From Congeria kusceri (lineage: Eukaryota; Mollusca; Bivalvia; Myida; Dreissenidae): a stretch of 64,000 nt of DNA. Within the stretch, counting starts at the first letter, position 1. Every line of letters starts with the position of its first letter. Made by a program: the position numbers and the translations under genes. Positions 21,247 through 33,725 of the stretch are shown piece after piece. A model generated the notes under the pieces. It saw nothing but the letters and a program-made list of their open reading frames with translations, had not been told where the DNA came from and did not search any database. Where the stretch lies: contig CM051024.1 in assembly GCA_027627225.1 (NCBI GenBank), positions 79,614,704-79,678,703 of the forward strand, in the 5' to 3' direction.

Positions 21247-24200
21247 CTTGATTCAGTTTGAATAAGGAATAAGTAACTGGTTCCTTGCTCCTTATTCAGC
21301 CGCGAATAAAGAACTGAGAAATTCATGAATAATACTTATTTAAAATGTGTTAGAAAAAATATATTTGACATTCACGACTGCATTTAAAATAATTCTCATT
21401 GTAACGGGTAATCTTTCGGTACGTGTACAATAATCATTCGAGTTAGAAATTCCAGTTCCTTATTCAGATGGAATAAGGAATAAGGAACTGGTTCCTTATT
21501 CCTTATTCAGACGCGAATAAGGAACTGAAATATTAGTTAGATATAATTGTATTGTAATAAAATATTGATGAAAACAGTGAATTGTATCGTGGGAAGTTGA
21601 TTTTATTTGCAGAAAAAACTGTATCTTCGGAAAACATATTTCGTATTCAACTTCAATTCTAACTGTAATGTGTATTAAAACATAATATAATATTTCTAAA
21701 TTATGACAAAGGAGTATTTTCTGTGCTATTCCTACTATGTTTTATATACCATGAGCAATGGTGAACGTACTATGTTCACTAAAAAGACAGTTCCTTATTC
21801 GGAGGCCATAATTTCGGACAAGCAAATTTGGATGGTCGGTTCCTATCGGAAAAACTGGTTATTTACGCGAAATGGTTACTTTCTTTCTCAATTCTTCTAC
21901 GTTTGTAACAGAAGACAGCATCAGTGAATGAATGTCGTGTTTTTAATTCCAGTTCCTTATTCAATTTGATTAAGGAATACGGAACTGGTTCATTGTTCCT
22001 TATTCAGTCCCGAATAAGGAACTGAGAAATTCATGAATAATACTTAGTAGAAATGTGTTGGAATGAATACCCCTGATGAACATGACAACTTTTGAAATAA
22101 TTATCATAGTAATGGGTTACCTTTCGGTACGTGTACAGTAATCGGTTAAGTTAGACAATTCCAGTTCCTTATTCAGATTTGAATAAGGAATAAGGAACTG
22201 GTTCATTATCCCTAATTCAGACGCGAATATGGAACTGAAATATTAGTTAGATATAATTGCATTTGTCATTAAATATTTCTGGATACAGTGAATTGTATCG
22301 CATGTTGTTGATTTTATTTGCAGAAAAACTGTATCTTCTGAAAACATATTCCGTATTCGACTCCCAGTATAACTAAAATAATAATAAAATACTCGTTATT
22401 TATGGCAACCGAGTATTTTTTATGTCTTATTTCTACTTTTGTTTATATAATATAAGCAATGGCGAATGTACTTCGTTCACTAAAGAACCAGGTCCTTATT
22501 CCGATGCCATAATTTCGGACAAGCAAATTCGGATGGTTGATTCCTATCGGTAAAACTGGTTAATTATGCGAAATGGTTACTTTCTTTCTCATGTGTACTC
22601 CGTTTTTAACTGAAGGAAGCATCAGTGAATGAATGTGGTGTTTTTAATTCCAGTTCCTTATTCAGTTTGAATAAGGAATAAGGAACTGGTTCCTTGTTCC
22701 TTATTCAGCCGCGAATAAGGAACTGAACATTCATGAATAATTCTATGTAGATATGTGTTAGACTGAATACATTTGATATACATGACTACATTTAAAATAA
22801 TTATCATAGAAATGGTTGACCTTTCGGTACGTGTACCGCAATCGTTTAAGTTGGAAAATTCCAGTTCCTTATTCGGATCGAATAGGGAATAAGGAACTGG
22901 TTCATTATTCTTCATTCACACGCGAATAAGGAACTGAAACATTAGCAGAATGTAATTGCTTTTGTAATGAAATATTTCTGGATACAGTGAATTGTATCGC
23001 ATGTAGTTGATTTTATTTGCAGAAAAACTGTATCTTCTCAAAATATATTTCGTACTCGACTTCCATTCTAACTGAAATGTGTATTAAAACATAATAAAAT
23101 ATTCGTTATTTATGTCAAACGAGTATTTTCTGTCTTATTTCTACTTTGGTTTATATAATATAAGCAATGGCGAATGTACTTCGTTCACTAAAGAACCAGT
23201 TCCTTATTCGGAGGTCATAATTTAGGACAAGCAAATCTGGATGGTCGATTCCTATCGGTAAAACTGGTTAATTATGCGAAATGGTTACGTTCTTTCTCAT
23301 TTCTTCTCCATTTTTAACAGAAGAAAGTATCAGTGAATGAATGTGGTGTTTTTAATTCCAGTTCCTTATTCAGTTTGAATAAGAATAAAGAACTGGTTCC
23401 ATGTTCCTTATTCAGCCGCGAATAAGGAACTGAAACATTCATGCATAATTCTAAGTATAAATGTGTTAGACTGAATGCATTTGACATACATGACTACATT
23501 TAAAATAATTATCATAGAAATGGGTTACCTTTCGGTACGTGTACCGTAATCGTTTAAGTTGGAAAATTCCAGTTCCTTATTCAGATCGAATAGAGAATAA
23601 GGAACTGGTTCCTTATTCCTTATTCAGACGCGAATAAGGAAATGAAACATTAGTCAAATTGAATTGCATATGTAATGAAATATTTCTGGATACAGTGAAT
23701 TGTATCGCATGTAGTTGATTTTATTTGCAGAAAAACTTTATCTTCTGAAAATATATTTAGTATTCGACTTCCATTCTAATTAAAATGTGAATGGGAACAT
23801 AATAAAATAATCGTTATTTATAACAAACGAGTATTTTCTGTCTTATTTCTACTTTGGTTTATATAATATAATCAATGGCGAATGTACTTCGTTCACTAAA
23901 GTCCCAATTACTTTTTCGGACGTCATAATTTCGGACGAGCAAATTCGGATGGTCGATTCCAATCGGTAAAACTGGTTATTTATGCGAAATGGTTACTTTC
24001 TTTCTCATTTCTACTCCATTTTTAAGAGAAAGAAGCATCAGTGAATGAATGTGTTGTTTTTAATTCCAGTTCCTTAATCATTTTGAATAAGGAATAAGGA
24101 ACTGGTTCCGGGTTCCTTATTCAGCCGCGAATAAGCAACTGAGAATTTAATGAATAATATTTATAAGAAACGTGTTAGAATTAATACATTTGACATTCAT

Positions 24201-24780
24201 GACTGCATTTTAAAATATTCTCATAGTAATTGGATACCTTTTGGTTCGTGTACAGTAATCGCTTGAGTTAGAAATTCCGGTTCCTTATTCAGATTGAATA
24301 AGGAATAAGGAACTGGTTCCTTATTCATTATTCATACGCGAATAAGGAACTGAAACATTAGTCAAAGAAAATTGCATTTGTAATGAAATATATATAAAAC
24401 AGTGAATTGTATCGTATGTAGTTTATTTTGTTTGCAGAAAAACTATATTTTCGGAAACCATATTCCGTATTTGACTTCCATTCTAACTGAAATGTGTATT
24501 AAAACATAACATACTATTCGTTAATTATGGCAAACGAGTATTTCCTTCTTATTTCTACTTTGGTTTATATAATAAAAGCATTGGTAAATGTACTTCGTTC
24601 ACTACAGAACCAGTTCCTTATTCGGAGGCCATTATTTCGGACAAGCAAATTCGGATGGTCGAATCCTATCGGTAAAACTGGTTATTTATGCAAAATGGTT
24701 ACTTTCTTTCTCAAATCTACTCCGTTTTAAACAGGAGGAAGCATCAGTGAATGAATATTGTGTTTTTGATTACAGTTCCT
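21247..24780 (-). repeat. Satellite arm B, reverse orientation, five ~706-bp units
   Basis: The landmark CTTTCGGTACGTGTAC occurs at 21413, 22121, 22821, 23529 and (degenerate) 24238, giving periods of 708, 700, 708 and 709 bp. Each unit has three palindromic clusters. One is GTTCCTTATTCAGTTTGAAT plus AAGGAAC followed by a CAGCCGCGAATAAGGAAC block. The second has CAGACGCGAATAAGGAAC. The third has CCAGTTCCTTATTCGGAGGC. The near-palindrome CGGTACGTGTACCG sits between the first two. Unit divergence is low to moderate. The arm reads as the reverse complement of arm A. Confidence 0.95.
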
Positions 24781-26045
24781 TGTAAAATTGTGCATTTTTA
24801 TGTTTGTGTTTGCTAAATTTCATTTTTTTTCCTCTTTGGATAAATATAAATTTAATTATAAATAATAATTATTTGTATCCAAAAAGTACTTTTGTATGTG
24901 TGTGTTGAATTTTCTCTCGATGTTCTTTCTTTTCTGTCAGGCATAATGCACATCAAATAGGCAAAAAGAGACAAACAACATACATTTAACATTGTTTATA
25001 CTTTATTATTAATTAATTCATTTATTTATTATTAATTAATTTTTTGACAATGCCATGTATAAATGTGAATAAATCTGTTAATCTCTATTTCTATTTGTGT
25101 TTGTGTGTTGTTTTGTGACAAGCACTGCATGTAAACAACAATAAAAAGTAGTCTCTCGTGAATATTAATTGAGGCAACCAGCTTCATTGAAAAATAAATG
25201 CCTGTCACATGATGCATTTCAGCAAATCAGAACACTGTAAAATGATGAGACCAAAGGAAATTGTAATTATTAAGTGATAACAAACATAACATACATTCAT
25301 CATTCAGAATCATTCAGACAGATTCAGATTCTAATAAAAGTTTACCTGTATGGAAAGCAAAAAAAACACATGCATTAATTATTCTGACATGATATTCTGA
25401 TTCAAATAAAAGTTCAGCGGCTTAATAAAGCGAAAAAGAAAAAAAAAGGATACGAATACAAGTGAGTGTACACAGGGGATACTGTTTGGCGCGGTATTTA
25501 ACATGCACACGCAATCATTTATCGATAATATCCGTGATTATTCGGAAAAAAACGTTATACACCGGACATATCCGAACGTAATTGCAATATATTCATAGTA
25601 TCTATAAATTTTCGGACACCTGTAATTTAGGAATATTTTTGTGTATCCAAATATTTGGACACGAACATTTTTAATTATTTTCAAGTGTCCGAAAGCATAG
25701 AGCTTTTACGGTATACGTAAAAGGGGTGATTATTTGTAGTGAACAAAAGAACAATCAGTGTTTAATAATTTTAAGTTGATTTTAATAATTATTGTCCGAA
25801 TTGTAAATGTAAACTTAAACGTATATACACACTATATAAATTCATTGTGACTTTTATATGCGTTTTCACTGTGATATTTGATTAATACTGTAAAATAATA
25901 GTGCTTTATTATATAATTATTTATTAATTAACCGTAAAATGAAGGATACAAAATTAATATATCTACATTTAACATTCACTGTTCGACACACAATGTAGAA
26001 TGTTGCGGAAAGACCGTAAAACACTGTGCAACTCTTAATTTTTTA
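24781..26045. other. AT-rich stretch, no gene recognised
   Basis: Very AT-rich, with TTATTAATTAATT runs near 25000-25040 and CGGACA/TGTCCG pairs near 25610-25695. No coding or RNA signal. Confidence 0.5.
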
Positions 26046-26049
26046 AGAG

Positions 26050-26235
26050 CAAAAGCACATATACCTGTTAAATCGCCGTGAATCGCGACGAAATTTCGTG
26101 ACATATTCGTTGCGAAATCTCGCGCTGGGGCCACCCGCTATATTCTGCGAATTTTTGCGAACTTCCGTGACGTCGCTTTGCGAATATTGATCGAAGGCTC
26201 GTCAGCGCGAATTCTGCGGGTTTCGCGTGGCACGT
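26050..26235. other. CpG-rich patch
   Basis: Unlike its surroundings, this ~180-bp patch is dense in CG (AATCGCGACGAAATTTCG, CGAAATCTCGCGCTGG, GAATTCTGCGGGTTTCGCG). It may be an old element end, but no inverted partner was found. Confidence 0.4.
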
Positions 26236-26808
26236 ACTGTACCTATATATATATTGAATTTGTTTATTTAAATTAATTTTGTTGAAAATAACTACATCGG
26301 TTTTCTTCTGGAAACCACAAATACAAAACTGTTTATAAAGAAAGGGGTAATAATCCTATTATAATGACAAATTATACATGGAGCGAAAACCGAGCAACAT
26401 GTGTGTATAAAAATAAATATTTATGTATCTTCGTTTCGTAAATAGACTATACAAAGTGTTTATATGCTAATTAGCAGCAAGTAAAGCATATAACACGTAC
26501 CTGTGGCTTAGATGTTTCTTATTTTACCATTTTGAAAGCATAATTCATTTAATACCACATTGACAAATTGATCTGATAATTTTCCTCAAGTCCAATTTAA
26601 GTTAAGATTGCCCTTTTTGTGAAATGCGGACCAGAGCTCTTCTTGCAGCATCTGTTTGGAACATATATCCTCGTTCCTACTCTGCAAAGATATGTAAAAC
26701 GGTATTGAAAGTTAAAGTAATTATTATGACTAATCGCAAGACAACAGATGCGTGAGTAGTTAGTTAAGGTTCTTTCATGCATTTCAGAAAAAAAATAAAG
26801 CTAAAATG

Positions 26809-27106
26809 TTTAAAGGGACTATGTCAACGAAAAAAACGGTTTCCTATTGAACTATAAATGATATTTTATGATAGAAATGCGCTAAACTAAAGCACGACTT
26901 AGGAAATGACAGTAGACAGCGCCTAAACCAACTGCGTTATTAAGCTTTGTGTTGATATGTGTGTAAACTATGGTTATATACAATACTAATAGTTCTGACG
27001 TCAAACTGTAAACACGAAAAGGGCCAAACAAACACAACCTATATTATAAATAGATTTGTAAGAAATTGCCCATATGAGGCCCTTTTCGATGACATAGTCC
27101 CTTTAA
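26809..27106. mobile_element. MITE family A, copy 2
   Basis: TTTAAAGGGACTATGTCAAC at the left and GATGACATAGTCCCTTTAAA at the right form an inverted repeat of about 18 bp. The inner text aligns with the 493-bp copy at 14255-14747, including GATAGAAATGCGCT and ATGACAGTAGAC. This copy is about 300 bp, so it is shorter internally. Confidence 0.85.
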
Positions 27107-28800
27107 ATAATGCAAACGATCATATTGGAGTCCTTTACTGGAGCATTTAAGCATTTCATTTTATACATGTGCCAATCTAGATACACAGTTCATATTGTAG
27201 GAAAACCGATCCTAACGCTTTCACATAGATACCTACATTTTAGAACCCCGTTTAAATGCATTTAAAATACCCTTGAAATGCGATTGAATTACATTTATTT
27301 TGTAATTGCTTTGATGCTATTTGAAAGTTGATGTTTAGTAAAGATGTATATTTCAAGTTATTAATTGAAAGTTAATATGTATCTTAGTTAGCTAGAAATG
27401 TTATACTACTTTAATTTGCTAGTTATGTTTTGTTACCAAAGTGGGTAATTTAATGAGTTAAATAAAACAAGCTTAATATCCTACCAAACTAGTTTATATA
27501 CAACACCAACAACAAAAACAACAACATTTATTTCAGCAATAAAGCTTACAAAAAAAGCTTCTAGCCTACAATAATGAATATATAAATAATGTTAAATACC
27601 GCTGGTTAAGATTGCTTTAATTGTTAGCGAATTAAGGAGGAAGTAATATATTAATCGTGCGAATGTCTATAAATATTGTGAAATGTTAGTGTTTTCATTT
27701 TAAGTGTCTCTATTACTATGGTGATATGCCTTGATCGAATAGAAGCAATAACACTTAAATAAATGCGTATGTAATTAATATTAATAATTGTGATTTTTCT
27801 CAACTATTAATAATGTTGATAACGTTATAACTAAACAATATGGCATTTACAAAAATTTGTTTACACAATATATCGAATGTAAAGTGCTTTCATCGGCAAA
27901 CAAAGTACGAAGTAGACATTTTATGTACAAAAAATAGGGATATTAACTATTTACGCGTATTGCTTTATTTTCTAGTAAATGATATTCGAGAGTCGTAATT
28001 CTATATAATTGATAGAATACACTTACACAGCAAGTCAAAGTACCATATAACATTGAAAATTGAAAAGAATGTATTGATATTATGAATTTTAAACATTAAT
28101 CTCTCAATGTTTATACAAGATATCTGTATACAAATACAAACATGATTAAACAAAAGGGAATGTACAACTATTTACAATTAGTACAATAATATGCATGCGT
28201 GTTACAATGCACATACGAATATAGTACAGTTATAAGTCCGTCTGATCCTGGGCTTTTATGAGCTCGTTGTTGTGATATTTCCAGAATCGATGTTATCAAA
28301 ACTTATATTGAGAAAGTTCTTACTTCATTGTCTACTGATTTTATTAGCTGCATCTTTTTCTTGTCAGTCTTTTTTGTTTAGCAAAATATATTGTATTCAT
28401 GTTGAACACTTTAGCCAGTTTGCTGTTGATGCTTGATTTTCTATTGTTCAATAATGTTAACTGCTCATTTGTTACAGTCTGTAAAGTATTCATATTCGTT
28501 TTATAAGTGCATCTCGGTGTTGTCTTTTTATCTACAGGTAGCTGTGATATAAGCAACATTTACAAGTTTCACACATTTTATACTAACAAAACCTCTACAC
28601 AAAACAGTCATAGACTTAAGGACGTTTATAAATTAAAGAAATGGACATTGTTTGCCTATACCTAGCTTTGTGAATACGGGTCCTGTATTACTGCAATGGG
28701 ATTTAAATTTAACTGTTCATTATTTTGAAAACTATAACGCGTGCACTAATATAATGTAAGTGTATACGTGTAATGTTGTGTTGCGAACTTGAAGCAAATC
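27107..28800. other. AT-rich stretch, no gene recognised
   Basis: No splice-consistent exon or repeat structure was recognised. A minus-strand ORF at 28344-28559 has no domain. Confidence 0.45.
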
Positions 28801-28804
28801 TCTC

Positions 28805-29048
28805 GAACATATCCGCTCTTAAGCTCACCGAGCACATCGTGCTCAGATTGGTATAGTGACCTTTCTTGATTCGTCCGTCGTCAGTGGTCAGTCGACTCTC
28901 GTCTGTATGATGTCAACAATTTGACCGTTGTCGCGCATAATACTTCATGTTTAGGCCCCCAAAGGGAACTTTTGGGGCATATAGTAATCGCATCGTCAGT
29001 CCGTCCGTCAGTCCGTCACGTTTCTTGTGCGGCCATAACTCCATTAGT
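28805..29048 (+). repeat. Two abutting dispersed repeat relics
   Basis: The first part has AAGCTCACCGAGCACATCGT then TTCGTCCGTCGTCAGTGG. The second has TTTAGGCCCCCAAAGGGAAC and a CAGTCCGTCCGTCAGTCCG run, ending CGGCCATAACTCCATTAG. Both resemble degenerate repeats that I recall as common in bivalve genomes; the second is the same family as 45440-46060. Confidence 0.55.
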
Positions 29049-29049
29049 C

Positions 29050-29320
29050 CAGTGGAGTCACCGTTTGTGTTTCGCAAATATGCGATTAATTGCGATTGCG
29101 ATTAAACCGTTTTAATCCGTTTAAATCCCAAGGTTCGCGATTGTTAGCGACTGTTTGCGATTATGTAGTATTGCGCATGCGTAGCGCTGAATAGCGGTGA
29201 AAAGGCGGAGTTTCCAGTGTGTTCTATATTTAGAAACAATTGTTTAGTATTGCGCATGCGCAGTGTTGAAAAAGGCGTGGTTTCTAGCGAGAGGTTAATA
29301 TTGCAGTTTTAAACTTTTGT
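29050..29320. mobile_element. hAT-like MITE end, related to 45163-45437
   Basis: The end CAGTGGAGTCACCGTTTGTG matches the reverse complement of GGAACACAAACGGTGACCCC ACTG at 45414-45437. Both copies then carry GCGATTAAT-type text, TTGCGCATGCG-like blocks and AACGGTT/AAACCGTTTT stretches. It has inserted into a dispersed repeat between CTCCATTAG and downstream text. The right boundary is not clear. Confidence 0.6.
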
Positions 29321-29457
29321 ATTTAGGTAAGCCGGTTTTATAAAAACACTATTAGTGTAAATTATCCTATGAGTAATATTTTGTTATTGGGTAATCGCCC
29401 TTTACCGGAAGTTATTTTTGTTGTTTAAAAGCCACTGACTGTTATTTCAAGATGCCG

Positions 29458-32400
29458 CAGGGTTTCCCGCAGGATTTCTTGAAGGCTTGTCGGCATCACC
29501 CGACAACATCTTCCTACTCACCCCCCCACTACCCCCCCCCAATGCCAAAATCTCCTTTTGACACGATTTAATAAAGCAACACAGGGCTATTCTTAGCATC
29601 AAAATGCAAACACAAGCCTTTGATGTCACGCCGACCCTCGTTCGATGAGTAACTGCTCAAAATTATAATGTGTCATCAGCAATATTGACAATTACGTAAA
29701 AAATATTTAGTGTTTGTGTGCCGTAAATGGGAAAGTGTATGTAAACACGTTTCAATGCGTTATGTTTTATGTTCAAATACTTAAAATTGTTTAAGAATAT
29801 CCATCAGACAGATTTATTCTGTAAGATATCGCGCATAAGTTCAAGAAGTTATGACGTGCACGATATCCGCTGTCGTGTGAGCATCGTCTGTGTTCGCTGC
29901 AATATATTTACAAATAAATTGAAATCTTAATTAATAGGTTTTTTTTAAATACCCGTCGAACAAATCGCCAATCTATTTAACTGACATAGCTACACTCCTT
30001 TCCTTGTGTTTTAAACCATCTGGGTAAGCATCTGGACACTGTGCGTATATATGTAATTGGAAGAAATTATAACAACTGACAGAGTGTTTAATTGTTTTTT
30101 ATTTGTGAATAAAAACGATGTGAATGTATGCATATGTGTTTAAAGTTCATGCACAAGTATCTGTTTCACTTTCACGCTTTATGTTTAAAACATACAGCAT
30201 GGAAGTGAAACAATGTTAAATTCAATTTGCATAACTTAAACATTCAACTTTTTAACAATGTCGAAATAAAAACAAGTAATTTTAAACACAATAACAAAGA
30301 GCACTAACAATTACTTTATGAACACAGAAGTTGCGAGACCAGCTGGTTAAGTGTCCAGCGTATACACCGTTTACACCGTCTGCAGTTTAAACGCCTAGGA
30401 CCGATTGACTTCCATTGGCGAACGCACCGTCCGAAGTCGAATTCGGACAAGGTCGGTCCTTCCATCGACACCATGAGTAGCGCGTTGAGGGTGTCGGCAT
30501 TGAGACGGTTCCGGTGCGAGGTTTAAACTCTTTTCAATGTCGAAAAACCTCGCTCGCAATCTGCGGTTGATGCCGGGATGAGAAGTGCAACGGTTGCAAG
30601 TCTGGTGAGGTTTGGCATCACAACTGCCAGCTTGGACACAACGTGCTCTAGCAGCTCTTGCGTGGATGTCCTCTTCATCTTCTCATCGCCGTACTCAGTT
30701 TGCTTCAATAACTGGTACTCTACCCACGTGTCGATTGGGGATGGCAATGTAGAGGCAAATCATCTCAACCTCGGCACGACCATGGTGATGTCGCATATCG
30801 TCGTCCTCGGGACACTACCCGCACGTGAAGAGCGCACCAAACGCCTCCAGCTCCTGAATGTGGGGAAACCTCTTCTCCAGGTTGCTGACTACGGCGTCAA
30901 GGAACGCATCGTACACCTGGGTCTTGTAGAGGTCAACTTTGCCGGAGCTCGGCTCTATAACCTTTCCGTCTGGCGAGAGGGCTTGAAGCCGCTCCGGAAG
31001 TGCAGTGAAGTTCTCCCCTGGGTGCGTCTTCAATGCACTAACTGTAGCAATGGTCCCCTTCCAATCGCCCGTCTGACGAGCCCTGGAGAGAGCAGGGCAT
31101 CCGACATCAGATGCAGGGAGACAACGAACTTGTAGGACTGCATAAAATGGGCAAGGCCCTGCGCCTGGGCGTCACATCGCTCCATCGCCTCATACTCCAG
31201 GCTCTCAAGGAGTGCCGGAAGGCACAATCGGACAGCCCGCACAGCTCGGTCATGCGACAGCCACCGGACGTCTTTCGCCTCTGCCATCTTCAAGAGTGGT
31301 TCATTGAGGATGTTCTGGATCTCCCGCAATGTGGCTGTTCGCACTCCGCTGTTCACATAGTACCTGTAAAGTTGCTCAATGATGGCCTTGAACTTCTGTA
31401 AGTATGGAATTGCCTCAGCCGCCTGTGAGCTAGTGCCAGCCTGTGAGCAACGCAGTGGTTGCTCAACAGATGAGAAACCCGCTCTGCCAACTGTGTACTC
31501 ACACCGGTCTTCCGTCCTACCATGACCTTAGCACCGTCGCTCCCGAATGCGCATAGCTTCCCCATAGGCAGCTGGTTATCGGACAAAAACGTCTCAACAG
31601 ACTCACGGATGGTGTCCGCTTTCCCGTTGGGTATACTACGCAGGGCGGCGAATAAAGTCTTCTACGACCATTGTGTATATATCGAATGTAGATGGACAAC
31701 TGACAGGTGGTCGCAATGTCGGTTGTCTCGTCGACCATCAGACTGTAATAGAGAGACGACCTGACTTCGTGGACAATATTGCTCCATATCTGATCGCCGA
31801 ACATCATAGTGACCTCGTGAATATGGCGGTTCGATGTGTAGTTTACGTTTCCACCGACCTCCAGCGACCTCAAGACGTCGTGTCTAAGGTCGCGCACGCA
31901 TGCCATCAGCAGCGCATACTTGGAGTGGTGCGGGAGCTCCTCCTTACACAGGAAGTATAAGATGGCCATAGCGGTCTTCATGGCCTCCTGGTTTACCTCC
32001 TTCTCCCGGTTGAGCGCGCCCTCAATACCGCCTGCAGTCTGCATGGACGAAGTCTCGAATACCTCGGCCTCACCATGCGAGTCTGAAGCCTTGTGGGCGG
32101 CGCAAGCTGTGTGACGTATAGTGTTGCAGTCAACGTCTACCCATGTTGCGCGTCCGATCGGGTCCTTTTTCGGTCTACGCTGATGCTTAATGCACAACGT
32201 GCACAGCTTCCCGTTGCCTGCATATTAAAAAATATTTTTTAAATGTACATACCGGTAATATATGTGCATAATTTACCTGGTATTGAAAGTAAAATATGAT
32301 TTTGCATACTGAGAAATTTGTGAACCACTGTCATTTAGTAACAATTTTCATTGCATTATATTAATTTATACATGTATGTACAAGAACAGTGCTTTGTTAT

Positions 32401-33725
32401 CTTTTCAGATGATATCATGTAGCAAAGGAAATGAAAGTCGTATGGTTTCCCGACATGTTTGCGTAGATGTGGATCTTTGCTGCTTATATTTAAAACAAAA
32501 CTGGTAATAAATTTCCGTTCACTTATTGAAACTTTTAACGCAAGAACGCACCCAACAGGTGCACTTTCACACATCTAGCTTGCTGTTTGAGCGTATATAA
32601 GTCTTCATGTTATAATAAACCTGACAGTTGCTTTAAATGGCAAGGTAAAAATATTATGCGATCTTGTTTGTTGCAAACACATCAGATAATGAATATGACC
32701 CACAGTGTTTCTGTATAGCTCACAAACATTAACATGACACTGATATTAATGCATTAATATATTACATTCCGTACTCGACTCAATCTAAATAGATGGAAAG
32801 AGTATCTCGCATAAAATACTGTTATGGTTACATTAAACTTCTGAAACATGTACACGGACTGAACCCAATATAAACATAAGAAAAAATTCGAGCGCGTTAT
32901 TTATGCTAATGATTCATGAGTGTCGGCGTAATATTTGCGAGCTATATGATGCATTTAGTTTTATTCACATACCGTCCATTCTCTCAGTGAGCCATTGGAA
33001 TTCCTTCTTCTATTTAGGATCGATGCCAGACTTTCTTTGCTTTTGAGGTGTACCAAGGCTGGACGGAGATGGTGGAACATCCGTCACTGTATATGTTACT
33101 CGCGATATCTCGCGAGTTCGTGAAAAAACTCGTGATATCAGCGAGTTTTCGTTTTGACATCAGACTATTTCGCAATAATTTGGCAGTGTGAATGACTGTG
33201 CTATTGTAACATTTTGCTATATTTTACTGACAATCGTGTCAAGGACTGTCAACTGGCTTCGGGTACCCCTTTCCTGACACCTGGTGCTCTAACTGTATCC
33301 GGTGGCCCCCAATGTGGGCCGTGTCAGGGTCTGTTTATTGTCAGTCAGGTACCTCTCTTAACAAACAATAACGGACCAACTAATTAACACATACGTAGAC
33401 GCCATATACTTGAAACGTTCTTTTTTGTTTGATTTTAATTTTAATCTAAAGCATGTGGAAAACAATATAACACATATGAAATAGTATTTTAAAATTCTGA
33501 ATAATATGAAGGCCATAATTATTAAAATAAGATATGTTTTTGTCATGAGAATTATAAGTCGATACGCCGATTAGCGGCGGTGACGCGTGTGTTTAACAAG
33601 CGGATCAAGGCTTGTCGCTATGAAATAAAAGGGTTGTCGGCAAAATTAAAGCATGTCGGCAAATAGTGTTCTGGTTTGAAGGCTTTTCGGCGCCGACAAG
33701 CGATACGGGCCTGCGGGAAACTCTG
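29458..33725 (-). mobile_element. hAT transposon with transposase pseudogene
   Basis: The ends CAGGGTTTCCCGCAGG (29458) and CCTGCGGGAAACTCTG (ending 33725) are inverted repeats, and both ends match the shorter copy at 12471-14039. The transposase lies on the minus strand. Subterminal GTCGGC/GCCGAC motifs repeat near the 33.6-kb end. The flanks ATGCCGCA (29452) and ATGACGTA (33726) agree at 6 of 8 positions and could be a decayed target duplication, but that would make the two ends unequal by two bases. The coding part is clearly more GC-rich than the surrounding DNA. Confidence 0.85.
30316..33105 (-). pseudogene. hAT transposase / ZNF862-like protein, two exons, frameshifted
   Basis: Exon 1 (low end 32973; start unclear, about 33105) reads SGIDPK-stop-KKEFQWLTERMD and ends at donor GTATGT. 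Exon 2 starts at 32217 after TTTAATATGCAG, and the phases join as D-G-N-G. Next comes a TTF/BED-like finger (KLCTLCIKHQ ... HTACAAHKASDSH), then the hAT core: LMVDETTDIATTCQLSIYIR, FGSDGAKVMVGRKTGVSTQL, NHCVAHRLALA, EAKDVRWLSHDRAVRAV. The C-terminal dimerisation region follows: LLIPASTADCERGFSTLKRV, then a TAA, then TSHRNRLNADTLNALLMVSM, and the end at 30316. Frame changes lie near 31665, 31427, 31075 and 30820. It would have cut and pasted the hAT ends. Related host genes (ZNF862, ZMYM types) exist, but the flanking terminal repeats favour a transposon. Confidence 0.85.

Noticed and set aside
18355..24780. CRISPR-like array
   Set aside because: Units are ~706 bp with diverged palindromes, no short uniform repeats with unique spacers, no cas genes, and the DNA is clearly eukaryotic.
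30578..31135. 185-residue plus-strand ORF
   Set aside because: It is the complement of the hAT transposase frame, open because of the GC-rich coding sequence.
33240..33355. Riboswitch-like or structured RNA around TGACACC / GGTGTCA-type pairs
   Set aside because: Short inverted matches (CCTGACAC, GTGTCAGG) are present, but they lie in the hAT 5' region with no conserved RNA pattern.
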